This document shows, one piece after another, positions 25,121-35,646 of a stretch of 64,000 nt of DNA. The stretch's first letter is position 1. The number at the start of each line of letters is the position of its first letter. This DNA comes from Ascochyta rabiei (taxonomy: Eukaryota > Ascomycota > Dothideomycetes > Pleosporales > Didymellaceae). The notes under the pieces are model-generated. The model saw nothing but the letters and a program-made list of their open reading frames with translations, was not told the origin of the DNA and did not search any database. Made by a program: the position numbers and the translations under genes. The stretch spans positions 1,782,001 through 1,846,000 of the forward strand of contig NC_082411.1 in the NCBI RefSeq assembly GCF_004011695.2, written 5' to 3'.

Positions 25121-26352
25121 ACAATCAGCACTCTTGACTCGATCAGTCAGGCAACATTCAAGTCAGACGCCAATCGATATGCTGCCAAAGAAGCAGCGCG
25201 TCGTCTACTTGCTGGGCTCGAGGTGCCGTTCGAGCGATGATGGACTCTGGCTTTCGAGACTCCCGTATTGGTGCTAAGACTGCAAATGGGATCTGACCTT
25301 GGGGTTTGGAACAAATGGGCAGAGGCTGAGATGCGTAAATCTGGAGATGCGGATGAAGGCAGACACTCTTCTGATCCGGTACAGGGCTGTTTTTGAAGCA
25401 TCTGACAGCGCTCTATGTACTTGAAGAGACCGATGTGGATAAGTGGAGGCTTACACCTTATACTCGAGCTATGGGAGATAAGTCTACTCATGCAGATCAG
25501 ATCATCCAGTGTGGGTAAGTACAGAGAGTGACGAAAGCCAACTAGTCTCTAGGGTGTGAGTTAGTGCACTGACCTTTGCAGCTTGGTCCATACCATTCCA
25601 AGCGGTGCCAGCCTTGCGAGGTTCCTCCAGAAGTACAACTATCAGGATCCGCTCGACAACACTAAGCTCGACAACTATGCGGACATGACAGGCGGAGCCG
25701 ACTTCTTTGCTACCTGTGCAAAAGATCCGGAGCAATTGGGCAGTTCATTCATCGGCCTCATGACGGCGTTGCGAAACCAAAAGGTGCCATGGACCGACGT
25801 GTACGACACGACCGACTTGGTCTCAAATGCCGATCTGAAAAGCGGTGCACGGCTCTTCGTCGACATTGGAGGAGCCCATGGCCTCGATACCGAACGCCTG
25901 CTCGCAAGACACCCATATCTACCCTCTGATGTCCTCGTGGTGCATGATCATCGGAAGTCGTCGCGACGACACCGGAAGAGCTGGAACCACGTGTGAAGAA
26001 GATGGGGTACGACTTCTTCACGCCTCAGCCTCTTGTCGGCCCGCAGGCTTACTTTTTCCACGCCGTACCGCACGACTGGCAGGATGCGAACGTGCTTCGT
26101 ATGCTTGCGAATGTCAAGATTGCGATGAAGCCGGGCTACTCGAAGTTGCTCATCTATGAAGTCGTGTTGCCGGCAAAGAGAGCGACGAGCTTGATGATGA
26201 CGTTGGACTTGCAGTTGATGAACTGTGTTAGTGGGCTTGAGCCGACGGAGCAGCACTGGAAGGGCCTTTTGGAGAAGGCTGGGTTTGGCATCAATAGTGT
26301 CTCAAGGCATCCTAGAGCTGTTCAGAGCGTCATTGAGGCAGAGCTGGCTTGA
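25121..26352 (+). pseudogene. Decayed O-methyltransferase gene
   Basis: The three-frame translation follows a fungal SAM-dependent O-methyltransferase (the class used on phenolics and polyketides). The N-terminal dimerisation half begins TISTLDSISQATFKSD and hits a TGA stop at 25238-25240 (after LEVPFER). A frame shift follows around 25370-25390, before FLKHLTALYVLEETDVD. An apparently intact GTAAGT...GCAG intron at about 25515-25581 leads to LVHTIPSGASLARFL. The SAM-binding motif LFVDIGGAHG is present near 25855. A second one-base frame shift near 25945 moves the frame to EVVATTPEELEPRVKKMGYD, and the C terminus (FHAVPHDW...EAELA) is otherwise open to 26352. At least three independent lesions make a functional product very unlikely. 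I give no repaired sequence. Confidence 0.85.
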
Positions 26353-27931
26353 TTGAGTACACGCTTCAAGGATATGGCTATCCAGTCTTGTTGTCCGGCA
26401 CAAAGCATAGCAACTTCCTTGCTGGCATGGCGGTATGTCTTGTTTCAAGTGGTCCGGCACATGACTTGCATCGTGTCCGATCATCCGGTAGATGTGGATT
26501 CGGATCGATGCGGAAGCTGAGGCATCACTCGTGGTGATGTCTGATGGAAGTTGGAAGAAACAGATCAAGGATGCCGTGTAGCCCGTACCCTCCAGAGAAC
26601 TTGATGTACATCCGGGTTGCTGAGATCCAAGCTTCGGCGCACTGTTCACGGTCCACTTAACCTTCTCGTTGTGGGCTGTGATGCTCAAGGCTGACGTCGA
26701 TTTTGGAAGCCAAGGCCGTAAAGTCAATCATCATGGATGTTCCTTCTTCCAGTTCGTAACCAAGCAAATTTGCTGGGTTTCCCATCACGTGCACATTTGG
26801 TGATGTCTGGTGGCTTGCGATACGAAGAGGATGAAGTCACACTGTGACACGGGCCATCCGCATCAAAGAAAACAGGGTCAGATCGACAGCCTCACCCGAA
26901 GCGGACCGATGGTCTCACAGTCCCATCACCAAACTTTCTCCACGCTCGCCACCTCGGTCCAATGCTAGCACGGCAGTGCTGGCAGTCTCGGTTTTTGCTC
27001 CTTGCGCTGGACACATTGCAACCTTAAGCCCAGGACTGATTACGGAATCAGGTGTGGCTGCAACCGGGGAAAAAGCATTCCTTGAGCACAATCATTAACC
27101 CAATGTCGAAGGCTTCTAATTTTGTCTGCTATGCTGATATTGTCGAAGGTAGGAACGTACGAGACAGGGTACCATCAAACTATCGTGTTCACTAAAAATG
27201 GCCCATCGAATTGCGTATGTGCACAGGTTATGGAACTTCGGCACATTCCAACAGCCCTACAGCGGCGGTATGCTCAAGAATCCCAAAATAACTTCTGCAA
27301 TGACAATCGAACTGTGGAGATGGGTACCGACTCGCTGTCAACACGAGGCATAGCTGCAAGGCAGAAGACTCAACGCCGTATGGAAACACATGGAGAAGCC
27401 TCCGACCATCCGCTCTGCTGCTGGGCAGACATTTCGCTCCCTTAGGGCACGATGCAACAACACCAGTGTCCACAGTAACATGGTCGTGTAATCGGCGTGA
27501 GCGGAGAATGTCGTGTCATGCTTCTTCCATGGGTATCTGAGGGGATATTTTCGGACCACTCATGCCGACAGATCTACACCACAATTGCCACGCAGAGTAG
27601 CGTCTAGCCAGATTAAGCACAAGAGCCTTCCAATTATGGCGCAGCTAGCCTTGAAGTCACATTGTCTATTCGTGTTTGGCAGTTGGTACGAAGTGATCTT
27701 CGCTTTGTGTAGAGGCGCGGCATCAGTTGACGTCAAGCAAATCGTACTCGGTCTCGGTCTGCAACGATATGCGACGAAAGCATAACTGACTTCTGAGTAT
27801 ATAAGTATAGAGGATTATCTCCCTAGAATAGCATCAAACATCCATCTTCACATCAATCATCTTCACTTCAAAAACCAACCACTCAAACTTCCAAACTTTA
27901 CCAACAACCTCAAACACCCACAACCTTCAAA
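26353..27931. other. Gene-free interval upstream of the Alt a 1-like gene
   Basis: No gene is recognised. Short frames at 26844-27098 and 27513-27785 match nothing. The last ~150 bp are promoter-like: a TATA box, then CA-rich leader sequence with many CATC/CTTCA motifs directly before the ATG. Confidence 0.6.
27798..27805 (+). promoter_or_regulatory. TATA box of the Alt a 1-like gene
   Basis: TATATAAG lies about 130 bp before the start codon and is followed by a pyrimidine/CA-rich leader without ATGs. A strong TATA element fits a highly expressed secreted protein; most housekeeping genes in the window lack one this clear. Confidence 0.6.
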
Positions 27932-28402
27932 ATGCAGTTCAAGGTGATCGCCGCTTCTCTCCTCGCCTCTGCTGGTCTCTCCATGGCCGCTCCTCTTCAG
28001 GCTCGCGAGGAGACTTGCCCTGTCGTTGAGCAGGGTGACTACGTCTGGAAGATCGATAACTTCTCCGCTCGCAAGCTCGACGGCAAGACCATCAGCTCTC
28101 TCTCGTTCAACGTCAAGGCCACCAACGGCGGCACTCTCGACTTCGACTGCACATCCAGCGATCCCGTCGAAGACGGCAAGTTCTATGAGTGCGGCGAGAA
28201 CTCCTTCATCTACTTTGCCTACCAGGCCGACCGTTCAGGCCTCCTTCTGAGGCAGGATGTCTCCGACGACATCCAGTACGTCGCTACCACCACCCTCCCC
28301 GACTACTGCCACGCTGGCGGTTCCGGTCCCAACGACTACATTTGCCAGGGTGTCTCGCCCGCCTACATCACCCTTGTCCAGTATCCCGGCAAGCTCCAGT
28401 AA
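27932..28402 (+). CDS. Secreted Alt a 1-like protein (AA1-like beta-barrel family)
   Basis: A 156-aa protein with signal peptide MQFKVIAASLLASAGLSMAA, then a short propeptide-like PLQAR and the mature part. The Dothideomycete Alt a 1 family shares the order seen here: GDYVWKI near the start, TNGGTLDFDC, CGENSF, SGLLLRQDVSDDI, then YC.AGG and ICQGVS followed by AYITLV. Five cysteines remain, compatible with two intramolecular disulfides plus one for dimerisation as known for this fold. Family members are abundant secreted proteins of spores and hyphae, allergens in some genera, and have been linked to interaction with plant PR proteins. There is no intron. It is the only intact gene of the 10-kb island; codon use is C-ending and clean, unlike the mutated neighbours. 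Confidence 0.93.
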   Translation: MQFKVIAASLLASAGLSMAAPLQAREETCPVVEQGDYVWKIDNFSARKLDGKTISSLSFNVKATNGGTLDFDCTSSDPVEDGKFYECGENSFIYFAYQADRSGLLLRQDVSDDIQYVATTTLPDYCHAGGSGPNDYICQGVSPAYITLVQYPGKLQ

Positions 28403-29166
28403 GCTGTCCGAAGCGGCTTGTGTATAATGCATCATCTCAACCACGATAGCGAGAGTTTCAAGGGCGAGTGACGGATGTATTGTCTAGCATTTGGATTTGG
28501 CATTAGCGGTTTCACTCCTTGTATATAAACCATTGTTTCCTTGTGTTACGATACCACAACATTCCTTAATAATATCAGAATGAAAAACTATAACTTAATA
28601 ATATTCCTGCTGTGGCCAAATAAAAACTTCAGCGTACCTTTTGGGATACCTAGAAGGTATAGTATTCTCTACACTTAGTCTTGGGGTGCGTGTTTGGTAC
28701 TGGACCAAAGCAATTATAGCTACCGAGTACCGACTGGCGGCTTGAGAATGGATACCCCCGACCTGCGTTACACTTCTGGATGTACCGTAGGCCGCCAGGG
28801 AAACGAGTGAGTCGGTATGTGAGCTGTTATGCGCAACACTGACTGGAGCAAGTCGGTTTCGTTTGGTTAGGATAAGAGTCTACCGTGGTTACCAAGGTGG
28901 TGTCAAAATGGGGGTTTTAACAGGCGATCCACAACTAATTAACATCTACCTTGCTCTTTGGGATTAGACAGAACGAAGGCCGATTTCATCAAGCTTCAGA
29001 AATTACTCTTGAGTAAATTCGCACGCCACTACACTGTGACAAGGCCTTGTCTCCACAAGCTACAACTTGACGCCTTACCGAACTACAAAGCCAAAGGCTT
29101 TGCCTCCAATCCTTCGTGCTCGAATAAGACAAGCCGCCGCATCACATCCCATCTTATCATCTTCTC
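28403..29166. other. Intergenic, Alt a 1-like gene to Yju2-like pseudogene
   Basis: AT-richer sequence with no gene seen. TAATAATAT motifs around 28565-28605 may belong to the 3' end signals of the Alt a 1-like gene. Confidence 0.5.
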
Positions 29167-30028
29167 ATGGCGGACCGCAAGTGCATCTCGAAGTACATCC
29201 CAGCCGACTTCGATCCCCCGAAGCTCGGCGGTCGCAGGAACAAGCCCCACCGGACAGCCGTCAACTTTGTGTGCCCGCTTCGCTCGATGCGGTGTCTGAG
29301 CTGTGGCTCCTTCACAACAAAGGGTATAAAATTCTACAACGCACCTAAAGAGGACTCTGCAGAAGAGGAATCTCGGGTTCGAAATTGTTCGGCTCCACTT
29401 GAAATGTCCCACATGTAGGGCACCAATCATCATCGAGACTGATCCAAAAATGATTGATTACCGACTTGTCAGCAGCGCAAAGCGTGGCTACGAGCCCTGG
29501 AGAAAAGAAGCGGAGGCAGGGGAGAGCACTGAGGCGCGACTAGATCGTCTTGAACGCGAAGAGCTTAAGAATGACGAGCCCGCATTCGAGCGATTAGAGA
29601 GTACGATCGAGGATGCGAAGCAGGAAATGGACATTGAGAACGCCTTGGATGAGATTCGAGCTGTTAATGCTCGCCGCGAGGCTGTCCTAACTCCAAGCCT
29701 TTTGTTAACAATCGATGGAACGAAGAAGAGCTTTGATATAGAGGATACAAAAACTGCTCAAGCGGCATTCATAGAAGCGACGAGAAGAGTCGTGGTAGTA
29801 GACGAAGAAGATGAAGATGCAAATTCGTGGTCTATTCAGCCGGCAGAGCCTAAAACGGAAGTTTGCTGGATAGGAAATTCCCTCAACTATTCCCCACCAC
29901 CCACATCAGTGTTAGTGGGATTTCATACTTCCTCCTTAAAAGAATTTTCAAAATTGGAACTGCTTTCAGTGATCGCTCATTGTTGCCGCAATACCACAAA
30001 GCCCCATAGGAACAGCACTTGTATGTGA
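29167..30028 (+). pseudogene. Frameshifted Yju2/CWC16-like splicing factor gene
   Basis: The start (MADRKCISKYIPADFDPPKL) and the first zinc-site pair (MRCLSCGSFTTKGIKFYNAPKE) match the Yju2/CCDC94 family, spliceosomal step-1 factors. After KEDSAEEE the frame must change by one base near 29362-29370 to continue NLGFEIVRLHLKCPTCRAPI, the second CxxC pair. The match then runs through ETDPKMIDYRLVSSAKRGYEPW, a long acidic helix (LDRLEREELKNDEPAFE) and a degenerate tail to 30028. No GT-AG intron can repair the shift: the only candidate, 39 nt, would keep the original frame. Yju2 is essential in yeast, so an intact paralogue should exist elsewhere and this is probably a decaying duplicate. A sequencing error is the alternative. 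I do not write out a joined protein. Confidence 0.7.
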
Positions 30029-30104
30029 ATGTCTAGCATTGGAACTGTGTATAAAAAAAGCTCAAGTGAGCAAATGATCAAAAGAATGTAGGAAATGAAG
30101 ATCT

Positions 30105-31018
30105 CAACCACAACCGACCAACTGTTCGTCCAAAAAAGGACCAACGAAGGCTTTACTCGCGAGTTGACTCGCGGAAAGCACGACGACCGCGAGCCACCTT
30201 CTTACTCTCGCAGTTGCTATCGTCGTGAGCGACAGCGCTCTTGCTCGAGCCTCCCCAAACAGCTGGGCCGGGCATGGGTACTCCTTGTATCCGCCGTAGA
30301 TGCTGAAGTTGAACGGTGGGTCATCCTTCTTGCATCAGCCAGGGAACTTAATCTTTTCGGTAGGAAGTACGGTGCCGGTGCTACCGGTAACCTTTACCTG
30401 AGCGCAGCTATTTCCGTTCGAGACGATGTCTGGATCAAAATTATAAAGAACACTCACGAGTAGTAGAAATTAGTTTAGCTGTTGTGAGCACCATGAACAC
30501 CGATGTGCTTACTGCGAATCAGGTACTCGCCATCAGGAGTGCCAGTAGGAACGGGGAACTCGATCTGGTTCTTGTCCCAGGTGCACCAAGGATTCTTTCC
30601 AAAATCGCCAGAAGGGTTGCACTCGCTCTCCTCATAGATCTTGAATCAGTCGCCATCGCCCTCGTATGCCTGCGCGGTACTGAGCACCTTGCTCATATAG
30701 ATAATGGCCGGCTAAGGGCGCTGAAACGTCGCGCCGACAGTGAGCTTCATGGCCAGCTTCGAGCGGGCTTTGCCTTCGGCGGTCGAAGTGCGAGAAACAG
30801 ACTCGAAAGCGCCCTTGTTGCACCGGAACTGTCATGTCAGGCGTCATGTCGTTGCGGATGTTCTTCCATTTTGTAGGGTTGTACTTTGCAGCACGGGTAT
30901 TCTCGCGGACATATTCGAGAGGTTTGGACTCGGCGCCATCGATGATGAGGGTGTCGAAGAAGTAGTGCGCCGAGGCGTACTGGACGATGAAAGCGGCGGC
31001 GAGAGCAGTGAGCTTCAT
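30105..31018 (-). pseudogene. Decayed AA9 (GH61) lytic polysaccharide monooxygenase gene
   Basis: The signal peptide MKLTALAAAFIVQYASA is followed by the mature N-terminal histidine of the copper brace (HYFFDTLIIDG), then SKPLEYVRENTR. A frame shift lies near 30826-30832, before FRCNKGAF. In the new frame are a TAG (30712-30714) before PAIIYMSKV, a TGA (30646-30648) inside GDGD.FKIYEE, and a TAA (30475-30477) before NFYYS. The second copper-site region (EYLIRSKHIGVHGAHN) is recognisable. A retained short intron (about 30430-30461) precedes SCAQVKVTGSTG, and remnants continue to about 30105 (KKDDPPFNFSIYGGYKEYP). The fusion of so many lesions with well-preserved motif order indicates recent inactivation. 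I give no restored sequence. Confidence 0.88.
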
Positions 31019-31473
31019 GATTTCGCGAGGTTGGGTAAAGGGTTGGTGCGAAGGGAAGTGAATGAACGAGCTACCTGAGCGAAGGAATGAACAGAAAGGT
31101 TAGAGAAGGGTAGGGTAAGACCAAAGCTGCTGAGCGAGTGTTGAAGCGGTGATATCGACTGCATTAGCGCAGGTGTTTGTCCTCTTTATAGAGCGTCATC
31201 CCAACCCTCTCTCCACGCCAAGCAAATTACACCGCTTTCCATGCTTGGAGTGACGACAGCGATTGCATAGTGTGAACTCAACAGCACTTTCGCTGTATCT
31301 GCATCCTACATTGCTACTCTCCACCATCGCGAGTCTGGACCACACGGATACTGTCGGCCACGTCAAGCTTTTACCGGGACAGCTCCACCACTTTGGCATG
31401 TCAGTCTTGACTGTGGGGTTCTCTCACTATGCGGCACAGAAAAGCATGGCATTGTGGCTCGAGTACCATGTCG
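31019..31473. other. Flank between AA9 remnant and hAT-like element
   Basis: Holds the former promoter of the AA9 gene (TTTATAGAG near 31185 could be its TATA region, read on the minus strand as CTCTATAAA). Nothing else is identified. Confidence 0.5.
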
Positions 31474-32035
31474 TTCCATCCAGCGTGTCCAACCGTACGT
31501 AGTACGGCCTGTAACGGTTACGGGTTACGGCCGTAAATATAGTAAGTAACAGCAATTATATAAGCTGTAGCCGTATACGTACTGTAGCTATATATAAAGC
31601 TGTAATACAGTTGTAGTACAGCTAACCTTAGTGTTAATAATAGGGGGATAGGGGGGGGGGCGCACAGGCCACTATCGTCAAAACTTAACACTACACCTAA
31701 CAGCTAACGCAAGGCCTTAACAGTATTACCACCTCCTCCCCCACTACGCTACAACGCGATTATTGCGTTTTTTTTAATATTAACACGCACAAAGGCAGAT
31801 AAAGCCTATAGAACACGTTTCTAAGCACAGAGGCATTACAGGATAGGCCTCCTTTACAGTTATTAACTATGCTAGACTAAAAATAGCAACTGTACACCTG
31901 TAGCTACGTCTCTATGCTGTAAAGTAGGCCTACGCCGTAATTTTAGGACGTAACGGCCAACGATAATTGCTGTTACTTACGGCAATCGACCTTTGCCGTA
32001 GCCGTTTACTTACGGTTGGACACGCTGGTTCCATC
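31474..32035. mobile_element. Non-autonomous hAT-like element (MITE) with 8-bp TSD
   Basis: Perfect 17-bp terminal inverted repeats, CAGCGTGTCCAACCGTA at 31482-31498 and its reverse complement at 32011-32027, bound a 546-bp AT-rich core. Both sides carry the same 8-bp direct repeat GTTCCATC (31474-31481 and 32028-32035), the target-site duplication length of hAT transposons; the TIR also starts CAG.G as in hAT. A second inverted pair, GTAAGTAACAGCAATTAT, lies subterminally at about 31543-31560 and 31963-31980. The core has no transposase frame, a G run near 31651-31661 and many TA steps. It is therefore a non-autonomous or internally deleted copy mobilised in trans. It lies in the pseudogene island, between the AA9 remnant and gene-free DNA. 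Confidence 0.88.
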
Positions 32036-33778
32036 AAAGCTGTTTGTTTAAGGGTGGCACCGTCACGGTACGCCAAGCCAAGACGTGAATTCTGTGACAG
32101 AGCCTCAATATGTGGGCATACTTGCGCGGCTCAAGACCTCTTGTCTTGCGCACATGATCTCAGTTTGCAGTGTTGGAACAGGGGTTGCTGCCATGTGTAC
32201 ACCGTCTACATCCAGCCTTCACGATGACGACGAAACAAAATCGCCGACTAGGAAATGAGTCGTATCATGGGCAGTTCTGGCTCTGGAGTGCCAATACTCT
32301 TTTGTACACTTGTGATCTGCTCCATCTGAAGAATTTGGGCTCAAGTGAGCAGAATTATCCACCAACTAGCCGAACCGATGAGCAGGTAAGATTCAAATGC
32401 AGTGTTGCTCTGATGCGTCAGACAAAGATAAATCCAGGGGACAGTGGTCCATTGAGAGTCAGCCTACAAACCAGAAGTCTTCCCAAGCAATATACCATGC
32501 ACCTTGCTCTGACCCCGAGACGAGGTAGCCAAGCTTAGCCGTTGGCTCCTCTGTTCACTCAGCGGTTTGCACAGTTTCGATGCATCGAACTGTGCCAGCC
32601 ACACAGTTTATACAGCGTGAAAAAGCCTGTTTGCCCACCGCTTGTAAGGTCCAGACCTAGACTGCCTTAAAGAACCGTTGGGAATGTGTGCCGTCCGCTC
32701 ATATAGTTCTTGGGGTGCGCTTCGTCACTGGAGAAGTAGACGGTCGAGGAGGAACAAACCGCTGGCTAAGAAACCTCATGCTCTCACCACGAGTGAAGCG
32801 TTCAGCAAGGTCATGACTGAGAGAACTCTGTACGCGAGAGACATCTTTGACACGAGCTTAATCGCATCGCCGAGATGCCCATGGCGAAAGCAGTTTCTCT
32901 CACCCTGTCCAGAAGGGAGATGAAATTGCAGAATATCCACACAGGGGGTTAGGATCAAGCCAGATGAAGGAACCAGTCCTTGGAACCATCCTTTCTTCGC
33001 GCCTCTCTATCTCCACGCTGCCTCGAGTACGAGCCAGATTTGATTGCAGAAGAGGGCAAGGGACAAACACAGCTGCCTCCAAAAGGCTGGGAAGCTTTCA
33101 GCTTGCGCCATCCTAGGGCGAGCACCACCCAAGCAACTGCATCAGCCGTAGGAGTTAGAGCCACAGAGCCAGGTAGCTCCAGTACACCGACCTCCTCAAG
33201 GGACCTCCCCTCCCAACGAGCCACCAAAAGACCAGAGCAGCGCTTTTCTCATTACAATCCCATCTCCACCAGCGGCGGCGAGGGAACGTGGTGTCACCAC
33301 ACACCATAGCTCACCACCTGAGTCGCATCACAGCCGAGACTAAGAACACCGTAAAACCCCACCCCCTCATTCCATCCTTAGAAGATCGGAACTCTTCGCC
33401 GCCACGCGTGCACTCCAAGTTCCGTTGAAAAACAAACAAGAACCCCACAGAACACACAGACTTATCTCAGCAAAAGCGCAGAGTTCAGTGAGAACCTCCA
33501 GCCCAATCCTTGCTCGTCAAAAAACAGCGATTATAACATCTTCTGCATCCCTCTCTCTTCCTTTTGCCTGCACACGAGAAGCAGAATCGACGAGAGTGTG
33601 AGTAGGCATGGGTTCTCTCGCATCACGCTAGGCTATATGTCACATATAACACCGCAGAGGCTTCAGTACAAGGAGGACTGATGGTAGGCTTGTGTCAAAT
33701 AGGTACAGGAGAGACAGAACATCGTCTATCGCATAGAATCAAGGCCGAGATCTTGCTATCCAGCACTCGTGGTAGAGA
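32036..33778. other. Gene-free interval at the right end of the island
   Basis: About 1.7 kb without a recognisable gene on either strand. Frames at 32955-33227 (-) and 32980-33309 (+) overlap and neither shows a family. The right edge is the 3' flank of the four-exon repeat protein. Confidence 0.55.
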
Positions 33779-35045
33779 TTACGAGCCACTTGACTGCATC
33801 TGCTTTGCGTCCCTGCGATCGACCCCCGGATCCAGCAGGCTCAGAAAATCGCTCTTGTGTGCATCCGCTGTTGAGCGGGGCTCGTCGGATGGTGCGGTAG
33901 AACCTAGTTCCGTCGCTGTCAATAAACGCGCTGTTCAAGCAAGCAGAAACCAATCACTCACTATGGGATTGTTGCGAGAGACTTTCCCGACGCGCGTGAC
34001 GATCGAGCTCGTCGTCCGATCCTGACCCATGGCTGAGAGGAGCCTCGGCTTCAGCTACGTGGCTGGTGCGTACCAAAGGCTCAGTTCCGCGACGAGCGAA
34101 GGTGCCAACCCTACCAGTTTGGGCGTCGATATCGTGGCTGCGGCGATTGTGGTCGGACTCAACTCGGAGGTCTAGCTTGTTAGCAGCGTCGACACTGTTT
34201 ATACAGCATTTAGTCGATGCGTCCTCTACGTCAAGTACGGGATCCAACTTCTCCGCAGGCTTCAAGTTCGTACCACCACTGATCGAGCCGCGATGAATGT
34301 GTTGCGCGTGACAGTTGCAGTGTTCATCGTGGTCATGAGCATGGTCGTGGCCAGAACCGGCTTGAGGCTCCCACTTGCCTCCAAAGGGCTCTGTGGTGGA
34401 GTCCGTACCATCTGTTTGCGAGTAGAGAGTTGGAGCGCAACAGCCTGAGAAGTCAGTAAAGGACAGGAATATGGATGTGCGTTGGTAGAGAGGGGGTATA
34501 ATGATATTGTAATGCTGGTCGTGGATCGTCTATCTAATCGTACTGTTTGGGTTTGCGCGGTGGTCAAGGTCCGAGTCGAAACGAGGATCCAGCTTGTTCG
34601 CGACGTTGTTCGAGTGCGGACCCGCGTTTGTTGAGCCTGTAGCAGTGCCACGGTGGTCCATGTCGGAGTCGAAGCGGGGATCCAGCTTGTTGCCCGTGTT
34701 GGTGCTGTGCGAGCCGTAGTTGGTTGATGTGTTGTGAGTTGTGTTCAGACGCTCGCGATCAACATCAGCTGGTGTAACGCCTGCTCCGTGACCAGTTCGG
34801 TGATAGCCGTGTTCAATCTCGCTGGCACCCTTGGACGCAATTGCTGTGTTTTTGTTGACACCAGCACGGTCTCCCGCTGCTTGATCTACGCCCGCGTTGA
34901 AGTTTCCACGGATGGCCTCGCCCGTTCCCTGTGTCATGTTAGTATACAGAGGGAGACAAAGGCTGTGCAGAGATCTCACGTGAACCAAGCCAACGCCCTT
35001 CTTGATAGCATCGCCAAGTCCTGTGCTAGAGTGACCGCCAGACAT
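33779..35045 (-). CDS. Four-exon NKLDPRFDSD-repeat hydrophilic protein
   Basis: Exons 35045-34980, 34928-34544, 34444-33962 and 33915-33779 join without a stop to 356 aa. The introns are 51, 99 and 46 nt with GT-AG ends; the first has a perfect TACTAAC branch site and the second TTACTGAC. It begins MSGGHSSTGLGDAIKKGVGLVH, then GTGEAIRGNFNAGVDQAAGD, a block known from small fungal proteins of unknown function. The repeated motif follows: NKLDPRFDSDMDHR, NKLDPRFDSDLDHR, then weaker EKLDPVLDVEDAS and NKLDLRVESDHNRR, and finally FLSLLDPGVDRRD near the C terminus. A His/Cys-rich stretch (HDHAHDHDEHCNCHAQH) in exon 3 could bind metal. There is no signal peptide or membrane helix. Function unknown; abundance and stress roles are only guesses. 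Exons 3 and 4 are predicted on reading-frame and splice-signal grounds. Confidence 0.72.
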
Positions 35046-35646
35046 CTTTACGGATGCGAGAGTGGAGTAGCTAGTGAGCTGTCAAACAATAAAAAGCGGG
35101 CAAGGTATGATAGGGTGCTGTGGAGGTTGAGTTGAGTGCGTGGCATGACACAGGGCGACCCAGGCAATATGTACACAGCGCTGACGACTGACGACACCCA
35201 CTCGCAGCTGCATAGGTACTTGCCATGATTCTGGCGCTGATCTGGAAAGAGCATCCGTGACGTCATTGTTGCTCAATAGCCACATGTGGTAGAAGTGGGT
35301 GGATACTCGCTGACCAGGTGCTTTGCAAGAACTTGTCAAATGTGCCTTCTGACTCGTGGGAAAGGTTTACCCATGGGGCAGGTCAATAGGTGATATGGCA
35401 GTGTTGATGGATACCTCATCATCCATGGCAACACTGCGAGTCTCACGGGTCATGAGTGAAGTCTGTTGGGGAAATGTTTTGTTGTTGGTATATAATCAGA
35501 ACCCATTTCTTTGGGATCCGTACGTTTGGGTCATGTCGTTCATTCGAATCGTCAACCGCGTCCCCAGGACCGCCATCACCTCGTACATGTGCAGTCCAAT
35601 CTAACCAAACGCCTCGACAAAAGTTGGTCTTGCCTCAGAGGCTAGT
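35046..35646. other. Promoter side of the repeat protein and 3' flank of aldolase
   Basis: Nothing coding is seen in the 600 bp between the start of the NKLDPR-repeat gene and the stop codon of the aldolase gene, both on the minus strand. Confidence 0.55.

Noticed and set aside
32955..33309. Overlapping 90- and 109-codon frames on opposite strands
   Set aside because: No start context, introns or recognisable family; both are in gene-free DNA right of the MITE.
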